64,000 nucleotides of DNA from Lysobacter antibioticus (GCF_001442535.1 NZ_CP013141.1:3543028-3607027), one strand, 5' to 3'. Positions 40,069 through 50,038 are shown, counted from the stretch's first letter. The notes: generated by a model from the sequence alone, not told the origin. Translations and numbers: made by a program.

Positions 40069-41307
40069 TCAGGGCACCACGTTGTTGAAGAACGACTTCA
40101 CCTGCGGCCAGATCAACTGCATCTTCACCCCGCGGTTCGGCGCCTGCAGATTGCAGTTGCCGCCGAAGTGATGCAGCGCGACGACCTTGTGCGAGGAACG
40201 CGCCAGCACCGGCGAGCCGGAGTTGCCGCCTTCGGTATCGCAGTAATAACCGGCGTCGGTATTGGTGCCGTAACCGTCGGCATCGGCGTCGATGACCTTG
40301 CAGCGCCCACCGCCCTCGCGATCGCTGACCACCGACAACTCCTTCATGCGCGTGGCGGGATGGCCGCTGATGTAGATCTCCTCGCCGAGCACCGGCTTGC
40401 GCACCTCCAGGCTGAGGTAACCGAAGCTGGAGATGGCGGCGAAGTTCTTCACCGTCAGCAGGCTGTAGTCCAGGGTCTGGTCGGTCTTGAGCAACTTGTC
40501 GCCGGCGACCTTGGTCAAGGTGCCGCTGGTGGTGCCGGTGCAGGTGGTGGCCTGGTAGTTGAACCAGTACTCGGACGCGGCCACGTCGGCGGCGCTGTCG
40601 AGGCAGTGGTTGTTGGTGAAGATGCGGTTGTCGGCGCCCACGCGCCAGGCCGTGCACCACTTGGTGCCGTTGAGCAGGATCAACGCGACCGGCTTGGAGC
40701 GCGCGACCGCGGTGGCGTCGGTGCCGGCATAGCAGGCGACCGGGCGGCTGTCCTTGACGCCGCAGATCGACTTGCCCGAGACGTCGCCGCCGAGCAGGCC
40801 GGCCTCGCTCAACTCGCCCATCAATTCTTGCGGCAAGCCCTCGTCGTAACGGCTCACGCGCACTCCGTGCCGCGGCGCCCACGGCTCGGTCGGCGTGCCG
40901 ACCAGGCGCAGCACCGCAGTGTTGCCGGCGATCGACATCGCGCCGAAACGGGTCTTGCCGTCCTCGCCGAGCGCGGCATCGACCGTATGGCGACCCAGGT
41001 CGCCCTGGCGATAGCGATAGACCTCGGTGCCCTGCGGATTCGACACCTGCAGGGTCACGCCTGCCGGTAAGTCGAAGTGTTCGAAGTGGACCTTGATGAA
41101 GGCCGCATCGGGCGTGCTGATCCGCACCGGCTGCGACCATGCCGATTTGGACAGCCCCAGATGCGGCCCCAGGCGCAGGTCGGCGGCGCGGGTCTGGCCG
41201 GCGGTGAGCGGCGCCGGGCGAGGGTCGGCGGCGAAGGCCGTGCCGGTCAACAGGCAGGCGCCGATCAGCAGGCCGAACGCCTGCGGCGAAATCCTTGCGA
41301 TAGTCAT
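40069..41307 (-). CDS. Secreted trypsin-like serine protease (lysyl endopeptidase-like)
   Basis: A 412-residue protein: signal peptide (about 1-26, ending AFA), an N-terminal pro-region to about residue 175, and a chymotrypsin-fold protease. The catalytic residues appear as His234 (FTNNHC), Asp280 (QTLDYS) and Ser363 (GGNSGSP). Several cysteine pairs fit extracellular disulfides. The fold resembles Achromobacter/Lysobacter lysyl endopeptidases only distantly, so the cleavage preference is uncertain. It has no C-terminal domain, unlike its paralogue at 41721. Confidence 0.88.
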   Translation of the reverse strand: MTIARISPQAFGLLIGACLLTGTAFAADPRPAPLTAGQTRAADLRLGPHLGLSKSAWSQPVRISTPDAAFIKVHFEHFDLPAGVTLQVSNPQGTEVYRYRQGDLGRHTVDAALGEDGKTRFGAMSIAGNTAVLRLVGTPTEPWAPRHGVRVSRYDEGLPQELMGELSEAGLLGGDVSGKSICGVKDSRPVACYAGTDATAVARSKPVALILLNGTKWCTAWRVGADNRIFTNNHCLDSAADVAASEYWFNYQATTCTGTTSGTLTKVAGDKLLKTDQTLDYSLLTVKNFAAISSFGYLSLEVRKPVLGEEIYISGHPATRMKELSVVSDREGGGRCKVIDADADGYGTNTDAGYYCDTEGGNSGSPVLARSSHKVVALHHFGGNCNLQAPNRGVKMQLIWPQVKSFFNNVVP

Positions 41308-41559
41308 GTCGTCTCCTGGATTGCGATCCGGCGCTCTCTACGCGACTGCGAACGGCACGCATGCGCCGTGCATGAGCTTGCACAGCGGCGGCGCTGCACG
41401 GAGGCATCGCACGACGCGGAAATCGCGCGCAAACGTGACCGCGATCGGATTCGATTGGCGGATGTTCGGAACTTGGATCGAACGCGCATCGCGGGTGTGC
41501 GCATGAGCTGAACGCGGCGCGGTGGCGGATGGCGTCGAATTTCGTGCAGTGCTTTCAGG

Positions 41560-41583
41560 GTAGGAGCGGCGCGAGCCGCGACC
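41560..41583 (+). repeat. GTAG-type REP element, left member of a pair
   Basis: GTAGGAGCGGCG-CGAG-CCGCGACC on the plus strand, 37 bases from the facing copy at 41621. It lies between the two protease genes. Confidence 0.85.
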
Positions 41584-41620
41584 GCGTCACCTCCAGACAC
41601 GACGCGACTGCAAGCCCCGT

Positions 41621-41643
41621 GGCGCGGCTCACGCCGCTCCTAC
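41621..41643 (-). repeat. GTAG-type REP element, right member of a pair
   Basis: GTAGGAGCGGCG-TGAG-CCGCGCC on the minus strand, the inverted partner of 41560-41583. Confidence 0.82.
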
Positions 41644-41664
41644 AGATGAAACGTAAGACGCGAA

Positions 41665-41688
41665 GCGCGGCCCGCAGGCGGGCCGCGC
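41665..41688 (-). terminator. Strong GC hairpin downstream of the second protease gene
   Basis: An 11-bp perfect stem, GCGCGGCCCGC/GCGGGCCGCGC, with a two-base centre, about 32 bases past the protease stop on the minus strand. No T tract follows. Confidence 0.55.
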
Positions 41689-41720
41689 CTCTCACGTCGT
41701 TTCAGACTTACTTCGTGGGC

Positions 41721-43307
41721 TCAGAACTGCAAGGCCCAACGGTCGATCTTGCCGACGTCCTGCGCGGCGTTATCGTTGACGCGCAGCTTCCACACACCGT
41801 TGGCGAGCTCGCTGACGGGCACGGTATAGACCTTGTTGATGTTGTCGGCACTGCCGCCGGTGCGGTTGTGCAGGTTGTAGAGAGTGCCGTCGGGCGCGAC
41901 CAGGTCGACCTTCAGATCGCCTTGGTAGGTGTGCACGATCGCCACCTCGACTCTCACCGACAACACGGTGCCACTGATGCCGCTGACCGTGACCGGGCTG
42001 TCGACGGTGGCGTTGTCGTTGATCGCATAGTCGGTGGTGTTCTCGAAACGCGGCGCCGGGGTACCGCCACCGTCGTCGCCGTCCGGCACCACGCCGCCGA
42101 AGTGGGTCGACACCTGCGGCCAGATCAAGGAGAACTTCGCGCCCGAGTTCAGGCAGCCGCCGAAGTGATGCAGGGCGATGGCCTTGCGCGTGGAGCGCGC
42201 GATCACCGGCGAGCCCGAGCTGCCGCCTTCGGTGTCGCAGTAATAACCGATGTCGGTATTCGTGCCGTTGCCGTTGACGTTGGCCGAATCGACGCGGCAG
42301 CTGCCGCCGCCGTTGCGGTCGTCGACGACGCTGAGTTCCTTCAGGCGTCCGCCCGGGTGGCCGGAAATGAACAAGCCTTCGCCCGCGGTCGCCGCGCGCA
42401 CGTCCAGACCGAGATAACCGAAGCTGGAGATGGTCGCGAAGTTCTTGACCGTGAACAGCGTGTAGTCGAGCGTGGCGTCGGTGCGCAGCATCTGGTCGCC
42501 GGCGACCTTGGTCACCGTGCCCTGCGCGCCGCCGCAACTGCTGAGCTGATAGTTGAACCAGAACTCGGCGCCAGCCACCGCCGCGGCGGTGTTGATGCAG
42601 TGGTTGTTGGTGAACATGCGGTTGTCGGGACCGACGCGCCACGCGGTGCACAGGCTGCCGCCGCTGCTGAGCATGCGCGCGACCGGGCGCGAACGATCGA
42701 AGGCGGCGGCGTCGCTGCTGGCATAACAGGCCGCGGCCTTCTTGTCGTCGACGCCGCAGATCGACTTGGTGCCGACCTGGCCGCCGAGCAGGCTGGCGTC
42801 CTGCAATTCGCCGAGCATCGCTTCGGGATAGCCTTCCAGATAACGCGTCACCACCACGCCGTGTCCGGAATTCCACGGCTCGCGCGGCGTGCCGACCAGG
42901 CGCAACACCGCGACCGGGCCGCCGATCGACATCGCCGAGAAGCTCAGGCGGCCGTCCTGGCCGAGGTCCTTGGCGACGGTGTAACGGTCGCGCTGGGTGT
43001 TGCCGTAGCGATAGACCTCGCGGCCGTCGGGGCTGGCGACTTCGAGCATCACGCCTTCGGGCAGCGACAAGCGCTCGAAATGCACCTTGATGAAGGCGGC
43101 GTCGGGCGTACGGATCTCGACTGGCTCGAATGCGGCCTTGCCGCCGGCGCCGAGGCGCAGATCGGTGCTGCGCTGCTCGGCGATCTTGAGCGGTGCCGGC
43201 GCGGGATCGGCGGCGACGGCTTCGGGGGCAAAGGACAAGGCCAGGCCCGAAGTCAGGGCGATGGCGAGCAGCGTGGGCGCGAAGAATTTCGTGGTTCCGG
43301 ACTTCAT
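41721..43307 (-). CDS. Secreted trypsin-like serine protease with C-terminal P domain
   Basis: A 528-residue paralogue of the 40069 protease. Signal peptide (about 1-33), pro-region with the shared patches TPDAAFIKVHFE and RLVGTPREPW, then the protease with His236 (FTNNHC), Asp281 (TLDYT) and Ser364 (GGSSGSP). A Gly/Asp-rich linker (408-418) leads to a P/Homo B domain at 420-528 (AINDNATVDSP ... TYQGDLKVDLVAPDG ... WKLRVNDNAAQDVG), as found on many Lysobacter and Xanthomonas secreted proteases. AGGAGGG stands before the ATG. Confidence 0.9.
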   Translation of the reverse strand: MKSGTTKFFAPTLLAIALTSGLALSFAPEAVAADPAPAPLKIAEQRSTDLRLGAGGKAAFEPVEIRTPDAAFIKVHFERLSLPEGVMLEVASPDGREVYRYGNTQRDRYTVAKDLGQDGRLSFSAMSIGGPVAVLRLVGTPREPWNSGHGVVVTRYLEGYPEAMLGELQDASLLGGQVGTKSICGVDDKKAAACYASSDAAAFDRSRPVARMLSSGGSLCTAWRVGPDNRMFTNNHCINTAAAVAGAEFWFNYQLSSCGGAQGTVTKVAGDQMLRTDATLDYTLFTVKNFATISSFGYLGLDVRAATAGEGLFISGHPGGRLKELSVVDDRNGGGSCRVDSANVNGNGTNTDIGYYCDTEGGSSGSPVIARSTRKAIALHHFGGCLNSGAKFSLIWPQVSTHFGGVVPDGDDGGGTPAPRFENTTDYAINDNATVDSPVTVSGISGTVLSVRVEVAIVHTYQGDLKVDLVAPDGTLYNLHNRTGGSADNINKVYTVPVSELANGVWKLRVNDNAAQDVGKIDRWALQF

Positions 43308-43671
43308 TGCGGTTTCCCTCCTGGAGCGGCGATGGCGCACAAAGCAGTCGCAACGGCGGTCGGCCGCCGTGCGGACGGCGGCGCAGCGTCGCGGTGCAGA
43401 CGCCGGGGGTGATGAGTCGGAGCGCACGGCGACGGGCCGGCGCCGCAGCACGCTCTCAGATCGCCCCGGCCGAAACCGTGATCGCAGTGGTTCCCTCCGC
43501 GCCCGTATCGCCAAATCTTGACCGCGGCCTCAGCGCGAGCGTGCCGGCGGCCCAGCGCCGGTTCCCGCCGGCCTGGCCCGACCCGCGGCCAAAGTCGAAG
43601 CCCGGCGCCGGTCCGGCCCGCGCGCCCAGGCCGTACACTCGTCCGACTTCACCGATTCCGAACCCGCGCCC
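43308..43671. other. Divergent promoter region without a recognised gene
   Basis: About 360 bases between the divergent protease and sensor kinase genes. Very GC-rich; no convincing promoter boxes, repeats or coding sequence were seen. Confidence 0.4.
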
Positions 43672-46600
43672 TTGATCCCAGGCTGGATTCTGCTGCTGGT
43701 ATCGGCCGGCTACGTCGGCCTGCTGTTCGCGGTCGCCTATTACGGCGACCAGCGCGAACGCACGCCGCGCGCGCGCTGGCTGCGCACCGCGGTGTACTCG
43801 CTCGCGCTCGCCGTCTATTGCTCGTCGTGGACTTTCTACGGCGCGGTCGGCACCGCCGCGCGCACCGGCCTGGGCTTCCTGCCGATCTATCTCGGCCCGC
43901 TGCTGATGCTGGCGTTCGGCTGGCGCATCCTCGAACGCCTGGTGCTGATCTCCGGCGAGCACCGGATCGTCTCGATCGCCGACTTCCTGTCCTCGCGCTA
44001 CGGCCGCGCACCGGGCCTGGCCGCCCTGGTCGCCGCGGTCGCGCTGACCGCTGCGGTGCCCTACGTCGCCCTGCAGTTCAAGGCGGTGGCGATGAGCGTG
44101 GAAGTGCTGGCCGGGGTGCCGTCCGACGGCGGCCTGCTCGCCGACCCGGCGTTCTACGTGGCGATGATGCTGGCGGTGTTCGCGATCCTGTTCGGCACGC
44201 GCCAGATCGACGCCACCGAACACCATCACGGCATGGTGCTCGCGGTCGCGCTGGAGTCGCTGGTCAAGCTGATCGCCTTCATCGCCATCGGCGTGTTCGC
44301 CCTGCTGCACCTGCCCGGCCTCGGCAATTTCCCGCAGCGCATCCAGCAGGCCGCGCAGGTGGTGATCCAGCCCGGTCTGCCGGCCGGGTTCGTCACCCAG
44401 ACCCTGCTCGCCTTCACCGCGATCATCTGCCTGCCGCGCCAGTTCCACGTCGCCGTGGTCGAGTGCCAGGACCCGAACGATCTGCGTGCGGCGCGCTGGC
44501 TGTTCGGCGGTTATCTGGCGCTGATCACCGTGCTGGTGGTGCCTATCACCCTGACCGGCCAGGCCGTGCTCGCCGGCAGCGGCATCTCGCCCGACACCTA
44601 CGTGCTCGCGCTGCCGCTGCAGTTCGACCAGCAGGCGCTGGCGTTGATGGTCTACATCGGCGGCTTCTCCGCCGCGACCGGCATGGTCATCGTCTCCAGC
44701 GTCGCGCTGTCGACCATGGTCAGCAACGACCTGGTGGTGCCGCTGCTGCTGCGCAGCGGCGCCTTGAACGAAAGCCAGGGCATCGACCGCCAGGTGTTGT
44801 GGGTGCGACGCATCACCATCGTCATGCTGGCGCTGATGGCCTACGCGTATCACCGCGGCTCGCTCGGCGCGAACGGCTTGGCCCAACACGGCCTGCTCGC
44901 CTTCGCCGCGGTCGCGCAATTCGCCCCGGCGCTGATCGGCGGTCTGTATTGGCGCGGCGCCAGCCGTTCGGGCGCCTTCTCGGGCCTGTTCGCCGGCACC
45001 GTGCTGTGGATCTACACCCTGCTGTTGCCGGCACTCGCGCGCGGCGGCTGGATCGCCGACGGTTGGCTCGCGACCGGCCCGCTCGACATCGTCTGGCTGC
45101 GCCCGGAGCAACTGTTCGGCCTGGTCGGTTGGGACCCGCTGACCCACGGCACCTTCTGGTCGCTGCTGTTCAACATCGGCGCCTTCCTGTTCATCTCGGT
45201 GCGGCAACGTCCGCGCTTGCAGGACCAGTTGCTCGCCGCACCCTTCCTCGATCCCTACGTGCGCCGCCCCGCGCTCGGCCCCGGCGGCTGGGCCGGCAGC
45301 GTGCGCAGCGGCGAACTGCTCACCCTGGCCGAACGCATCGTCGGCGAACGCCATGCGCGCCGCGCCTTCGAGGACTACGCCCACCAGCAAGGCCGCGAAT
45401 GGCAGCCGCTGCAACCGGCCGACCGCGCCCTGGCCCAGTTCACCGAACGCCTACTCGCCTCGGCCATCGGCGCCGCCTCGGCGCGCCTCACCCTGACCAG
45501 CGCGCTGCGCGGCTCGGGCATGGAACTCGGCGAAGTGGTGGCCCTGCTCGACGAGGCCAACCAGGAGCTGCGCTTCAATCGCCAGGTGCTGTCGACCACG
45601 CTGGAGAACATCAGCCAGGGCGTCAGCGTGGTCGACCCGGAAATGCGCCTGGTCGCGTGGAACCGGCGCTATCAGGAACTGTTCGACTATCCCGACGGCA
45701 TGCTCTACGTCGGCCGGCCGGTCGGCGACCTGCTGCGCTGGAACGCCGAGCGCGGCGAGATGGGCACCGGCCCGCTCGACGAACGCGCCATCGACGAACT
45801 GGTCAGCCGCCGCCTCGCCCACCTGCGCGCCGGCGCCCCGCACGTGTTCGAGCGCGTGCGCGCCAACGGCCAGGTCATCGAGATGGTCGGCCGCCCGCTG
45901 ATCGGCGGCGGCTACGTCACCAGCTACAGCGACGTCACCGACTACAAGCGCGCCGAGCAAGCGCTGCGCGAAGCCAACGAGAACCTCGAACAACGGGTCG
46001 AACAACGCACCCAGGAAGCCGAATCGGCGCAGCAGTCCAAGACCCGCTTCCTCGCCGCGGTCAGCCACGACGTGTTGCAACCGCTCAACGCCGCGCGCCT
46101 GTTCACCACCGCCTTGCGCGAGAGCGACGACATCGGCGAACAGCGGCGCCTGGCCGAGCGCGTCGATGCCTCGTTGCGCGCCGCCGAAGACCTGCTCGAC
46201 GGCCTGCTCGACATCTCGCGCCTGGACGCCGGCGCGCTGCGCCCCGAGCTGACCGACTTCGACGCCGGCGAACTGCTGCGCGAACTCGCCGCGCAGTACG
46301 CGCCGAGCGCGGCCGGGCGCGGCCTGGAACTGCGCGTGCGCCTGGCCCAGGCCTCGATGCCGGTGCGCAGCGATCGTCGCCTGTTGCGCCGCGCGTTGCA
46401 GAACTTCCTCGCCAACGCCCTGCGCTACACCCGCGAAGGCGGCGTGCTGATGGCCGCGCGCCTGCGCCCGCATCACGATCCCTCGCAGCCGGGCCGCATC
46501 GAACTGCAGGTCTGGGACACCGGCCCCGGCATTCCCGAGCACCACCTGGAACAGATCTTCGACGAGTTCCGCCGCTTCGATCAGCCCGGCAGCGGCGGCG

Positions 46601-47181
46601 AACGCGGCCTCGGCCTGGGCCTGTCGATCTGCCAGCGCATCGCCCGCACCCTCGACCACCCGCTGCGCGTGCGCTCGCAGATCCGCCGCGGCAGCGTGTT
46701 CTCGATCTTCGTGCCGCGCGGGCAGGCGCTGCACACCCAACCCGTCGTCGAACCGGCGAACTCGTCGGCGGCCGACTCGCTGTCCGGCCTGCGCGTGCTG
46801 TGCATCGACAACGACCGCGAGATCCTCGACGGCATGCGCGCCCTGCTCGACCGATGGGGCGCGACCGCGTTGCTCGCCGCGACCGTCGACGATGCGCTGG
46901 CCTTGCTCGATCAGAACCCCGACGTCGCCCTGGTCGACTACCACCTGCACGACCGGCTCGACGGCCTCGCCACCATCGATGCCCTGCGCGAACGCCTCGG
47001 CATCGCGTTGCCGGCCGCATTGCTGACCGGCGACGGCAGCGACGCGCTCAAGCTCGCCGCCCGCGAGCGCGGCTGCCGGGTGCTGACCAAACCGATCAAG
47101 CCGGCTTCGCTGCGCGCGTTCCTGGCGGCGCAGAAACAGGCGGCGCAGGTCAGGCTGCGGCCGCCGCCTCAGATCGCCTGA
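43672..47181 (+). CDS. Hybrid sensor histidine kinase with an N-terminal sodium/solute symporter-like domain
   Basis: A 1169-residue protein starting at a TTG codon (MIPGWILLL). About 13 hydrophobic segments up to residue 510 have the SSS/PutP-like fold (SIADFLSSRYGR, ATGMVIVSSVALSTMVSND). A linker and a PAS domain (about 630-770) follow, then HisKA with His799 (FLAAVSHDVLQPLN), an HATPase (DTGPGIP, GLGLGLSICQ) and a receiver domain with Asp1089 (LVDYHLHD). This is the architecture of CbrA/NahK-like kinases with an added receiver. It may sense a substrate or nutrient at the membrane. No partner regulator is adjacent. Its 3' end overlaps the convergent SDR gene by 13 bases. Confidence 0.93.
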   Translation: MIPGWILLLVSAGYVGLLFAVAYYGDQRERTPRARWLRTAVYSLALAVYCSSWTFYGAVGTAARTGLGFLPIYLGPLLMLAFGWRILERLVLISGEHRIVSIADFLSSRYGRAPGLAALVAAVALTAAVPYVALQFKAVAMSVEVLAGVPSDGGLLADPAFYVAMMLAVFAILFGTRQIDATEHHHGMVLAVALESLVKLIAFIAIGVFALLHLPGLGNFPQRIQQAAQVVIQPGLPAGFVTQTLLAFTAIICLPRQFHVAVVECQDPNDLRAARWLFGGYLALITVLVVPITLTGQAVLAGSGISPDTYVLALPLQFDQQALALMVYIGGFSAATGMVIVSSVALSTMVSNDLVVPLLLRSGALNESQGIDRQVLWVRRITIVMLALMAYAYHRGSLGANGLAQHGLLAFAAVAQFAPALIGGLYWRGASRSGAFSGLFAGTVLWIYTLLLPALARGGWIADGWLATGPLDIVWLRPEQLFGLVGWDPLTHGTFWSLLFNIGAFLFISVRQRPRLQDQLLAAPFLDPYVRRPALGPGGWAGSVRSGELLTLAERIVGERHARRAFEDYAHQQGREWQPLQPADRALAQFTERLLASAIGAASARLTLTSALRGSGMELGEVVALLDEANQELRFNRQVLSTTLENISQGVSVVDPEMRLVAWNRRYQELFDYPDGMLYVGRPVGDLLRWNAERGEMGTGPLDERAIDELVSRRLAHLRAGAPHVFERVRANGQVIEMVGRPLIGGGYVTSYSDVTDYKRAEQALREANENLEQRVEQRTQEAESAQQSKTRFLAAVSHDVLQPLNAARLFTTALRESDDIGEQRRLAERVDASLRAAEDLLDGLLDISRLDAGALRPELTDFDAGELLRELAAQYAPSAAGRGLELRVRLAQASMPVRSDRRLLRRALQNFLANALRYTREGGVLMAARLRPHHDPSQPGRIELQVWDTGPGIPEHHLEQIFDEFRRFDQPGSGGERGLGLGLSICQRIARTLDHPLRVRSQIRRGSVFSIFVPRGQALHTQPVVEPANSSAADSLSGLRVLCIDNDREILDGMRALLDRWGATALLAATVDDALALLDQNPDVALVDYHLHDRLDGLATIDALRERLGIALPAALLTGDGSDALKLAARERGCRVLTKPIKPASLRAFLAAQKQAAQVRLRPPPQIA

Positions 47182-47924
47182 CCGCCCGACACTTCGATCC
47201 GTTGCGCGTTGATCCAGCGGTTCTGCTCGGACAGCAGGTTGGCGATCATCGGCCCGATGTCCTCGGGCAAACCGACCCGGCCGAGCGCGGTCATGTCGGC
47301 GAAGTGGCGGTTGAACTCGGGCGTGTCGCGGACCGCGCCGCCGAAGAAATCGGTCTCGATCGCCCCCGGCGCCACCGTGTTGACGGCGATGCCGCGGCTG
47401 CCGAGTTCCTTCGCCAGATACACCGTCAGCACCTCGATCGCGCCCTTCGCCGCCGCATACGCCGACCAGCCCGGCGCCGAGAAACGGGTCAGGCCGGTCG
47501 ACAGATTGACGATGCGGCCGCCGTCGGCGATCAGGGGCAGCAACGCCTGGGTCAGGAAGAACACGCCCTTGAAGTGGACGTCGACCAGACGGTCGAACTG
47601 CGCCTCGCTGGTCTGCTCGAACGGCGCGTTATCGCCGTGGCCGGCATTGTTGACGAGATGATCGAAGGTCTCGCGCTGCCACGTGTCCTGCAGCGCGGTC
47701 CGCAGCTTCTGCACGAACAGCGCGAACGCGGCGACCTCGCCGGTATCGAGCGGCAAGGCGATCGCCTTGCGTCCCATCGCCTCGATCTCGACGACGACGG
47801 CGGCCGCGTCTTCGGCCCGGCGTTGGTAGGTGAGCACGACATCGCCGCCCTGGCGGGCGATGTTGAGCGCGGTGTTGCGGCCGAGCCCGCGGCTGGCGCC
47901 GGTGACGAGGGCGATCTTGCTCAT
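47169..47924 (-). CDS. Short-chain dehydrogenase/reductase (SDR)
   Basis: A 251-residue classical SDR: TGASRGLG (8-15), NNAG near residue 92, Ser142, Tyr156 and Lys160 (SAYAAAK). The C-terminal SEQNRWINAQRIEVSGGQ is usual in this group. The substrate is unknown. It is divergent from an AraC-type regulator with 137 bases between the starts, which suggests that the regulator controls it. Confidence 0.92.
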   Translation of the reverse strand: MSKIALVTGASRGLGRNTALNIARQGGDVVLTYQRRAEDAAAVVVEIEAMGRKAIALPLDTGEVAAFALFVQKLRTALQDTWQRETFDHLVNNAGHGDNAPFEQTSEAQFDRLVDVHFKGVFFLTQALLPLIADGGRIVNLSTGLTRFSAPGWSAYAAAKGAIEVLTVYLAKELGSRGIAVNTVAPGAIETDFFGGAVRDTPEFNRHFADMTALGRVGLPEDIGPMIANLLSEQNRWINAQRIEVSGGQAI

Positions 47925-48061
47925 GGTCTGGAACCTGGGTGGAGTGAGGAGGGCGCCACTATCGGACCGGCGACTCGCCGCCGGTTGCTGGAATCTCGGC
48001 GTTGTTTGCCTGATCCTCCAGGCTGGCCCGTGCCGCCGCAGCGACGGAGTAGGCTCGCCCC

Positions 48062-48952
48062 GTGACCACTCTTCTCGATACCGTCGGCCATTACGCCCAG
48101 GCCCATGCCGACCCGGCCGGCTTGGCCCGCACCCCGATCCCCGGCCTCGCCGCGATCCGCGCCACCGCACCCAGCGGCCTGCTGCACGAAATCTCGCGGC
48201 CGCTGGTTTGCCTGGTCCTGCAGGGCAGCAAGCAGGTCACGATGGGCACGCAGACTTTCGCCTTCGGCGCCGGCGACTCGTTGCTGATCGCCGCCGACGT
48301 GCCGACGGTCAGCCAGATCACCCAGGCCAGCGCCGCCGCGCCTTACCTCTCCTTCGTGATGGAGCTCGATGCCGCCGTCATCGCCAACCTGGCGACGGAA
48401 ATGCAGGCGGCGCCGACGGCCGAGCATTTCCCGGTGCAGATCGAGCCGACCGACAGCGAAGTCGCCGATGCGGCGCTGCGCCTGATGCGCCTGCTCGACC
48501 GCCCCGCCGCGATGCCGGTGCTGCAAACCCAATTGCTGCGCGAACTGCACTACTGGCTGCTGCTCGGCCGGCACGGCGCCGCGATCCGCCGCCTGGGCTG
48601 GCCCAACAGCAACGCCCAACGCGTCGCGCGGGCGGTGACCGTGCTGCGCGCCGAATTCGCCCAACCGCTGCCGGTCGAACGTCTCGCCGCGGCCGCCGGC
48701 ATGAGCGCCTCGTCGTTCTACCAACACTTCCGCGAGGTGACCTCGCTGTCGCCGCTGCAATTCCAGAAACAGCTGCGCCTGATCGAAGCCCGGCGACTGA
48801 TGCTGTCGGAAGGCGTCAGCGCGAGCAGCGCCGCGTTCGCGGTCGGCTACGAAAGCGTCCCGCAGTTCACCCGCGAATACGGCCGCGTATTCGGCCTGCC
48901 GCCGGTGCGGGACACGCAGTCGGCGAAGAATAAGGCGCGGACGCTGCAGTGA
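48062..48952 (+). CDS. AraC family transcriptional regulator (AraC_N type)
   Basis: A 296-residue regulator starting at GTG. It has a cupin-like N-terminal domain (LLHEISRPLVCLVLQGSK, a typical AraC_N stretch) and two C-terminal helix-turn-helix motifs (VERLAAAAGMSASSFYQHFRE and the second ending VGYESVPQFTREYGRVFG). This family commonly regulates a divergently transcribed SDR or aldo-keto reductase, here the 47169 gene. Confidence 0.92.
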   Translation: MTTLLDTVGHYAQAHADPAGLARTPIPGLAAIRATAPSGLLHEISRPLVCLVLQGSKQVTMGTQTFAFGAGDSLLIAADVPTVSQITQASAAAPYLSFVMELDAAVIANLATEMQAAPTAEHFPVQIEPTDSEVADAALRLMRLLDRPAAMPVLQTQLLRELHYWLLLGRHGAAIRRLGWPNSNAQRVARAVTVLRAEFAQPLPVERLAAAAGMSASSFYQHFREVTSLSPLQFQKQLRLIEARRLMLSEGVSASSAAFAVGYESVPQFTREYGRVFGLPPVRDTQSAKNKARTLQ

Positions 48953-49158
48953 GTTGCGGCGCGTCTGCGTTGTGCGGGCTATTTGCCCGACCTTCGTTCT
49001 GGCCTTTCGTCCTGCCCTATCGCCGTCGTCTTAGTTCCTGCGACAGGGCGATGATCTAGTGCGAAGTCACCGGGACCTTATCGCCGAGAGCCGATGGCGC
49101 AGCACCTGCGGTCGTCGGAGAATGTCCCTCCACCCTCCGAGCATCATCGACGTCCGCC

Positions 49159-49800
49159 ATGACCGCATCCCACATCGACCCAAAGCTCCTGTTCGCCTGG
49201 CAAGCCGCGCATTCCGTCGCCCGCGGCTCCCCGGTTCCCGTGCACGACCGCGGCGGCTTTCGTGTGGACACCCACTCGGAAAAAGAAGTGAAACGCTGGG
49301 TGTTCCCGGCACTATGCGATGGCTTGCGCGAAATCGCCGACGACATTACCGCGCCACGGCACTACTTGAAGCTGTGCGGCACCGACGAGGAACTGCGAAG
49401 CGCACTGCCCGCCCGCTGGGAGATTCAACCAGCGAACTATCTGATGACGACGTCCGTAGCCGACCTCGACACGAAGCCCCTGCCGATCGGGTACAGGATG
49501 GAGCTGCATCGTGCCGGGCCCGTCACCCGGGCCAGCGTCATCGCGCCGAATGGCGACCTGGCCGCAACCGGATGCGCGGCGGAAACCGCAGACGCCTTCA
49601 TCTATGATCGAATCGAAACCGCGCAGGATCACCGCCGCAAAGGACTGGGCGTCGCGGTGATGAGCGCGCTTGGCGCCGCGAAGAGATCCCTTGCAAGCCA
49701 ACCACTGTTGGTCGCGACCGAAGACGGCCGCGGCCTGTATGCGAACCTGGGCTGGACCGTGCTGGCACCGTTCGCTGCCGCGACCATTCCGGAAGGTTGA
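49159..49800 (+). CDS. GNAT family N-acetyltransferase
   Basis: A 213-residue protein with a C-terminal GNAT fold: DRIETAQDHRRKGLGVAVM holds the acetyl-CoA pyrophosphate loop (RRKGLG), and YANLGW near the end is the usual beta-strand. The substrate is unknown. It is a single gene in a looser, less GC-rich part of the window. Confidence 0.87.
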   Translation: MTASHIDPKLLFAWQAAHSVARGSPVPVHDRGGFRVDTHSEKEVKRWVFPALCDGLREIADDITAPRHYLKLCGTDEELRSALPARWEIQPANYLMTTSVADLDTKPLPIGYRMELHRAGPVTRASVIAPNGDLAATGCAAETADAFIYDRIETAQDHRRKGLGVAVMSALGAAKRSLASQPLLVATEDGRGLYANLGWTVLAPFAAATIPEG

Positions 49801-50038
49801 AGCTACGGGCGGGCTGATCTTGCAGTCTGGCCATGCTTGGTCCCGGTAGAAATATCGGGCTTACCGTGCCCCGCCCAGGCAAGGCCATTACCCCCTTGCA
49901 GCAAGCCCGAAACGACCGCTTCCGGCCCGTTGCGGCCACCTGTTTCCGCTAGAATTCGGGCCTTGCAGGACAAGCAAGTAGAAATCAGGGGCTTAAACAC
50001 CCTTGATTGAAGACCGCCCACCTACAGACAGGGCCATC

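Noticed and set aside
43518..48065. A 1515-residue plus-strand frame over the sensor kinase
   Set aside because: It is out of frame with the kinase, which shows clear domains and catalytic residues in its own frame.
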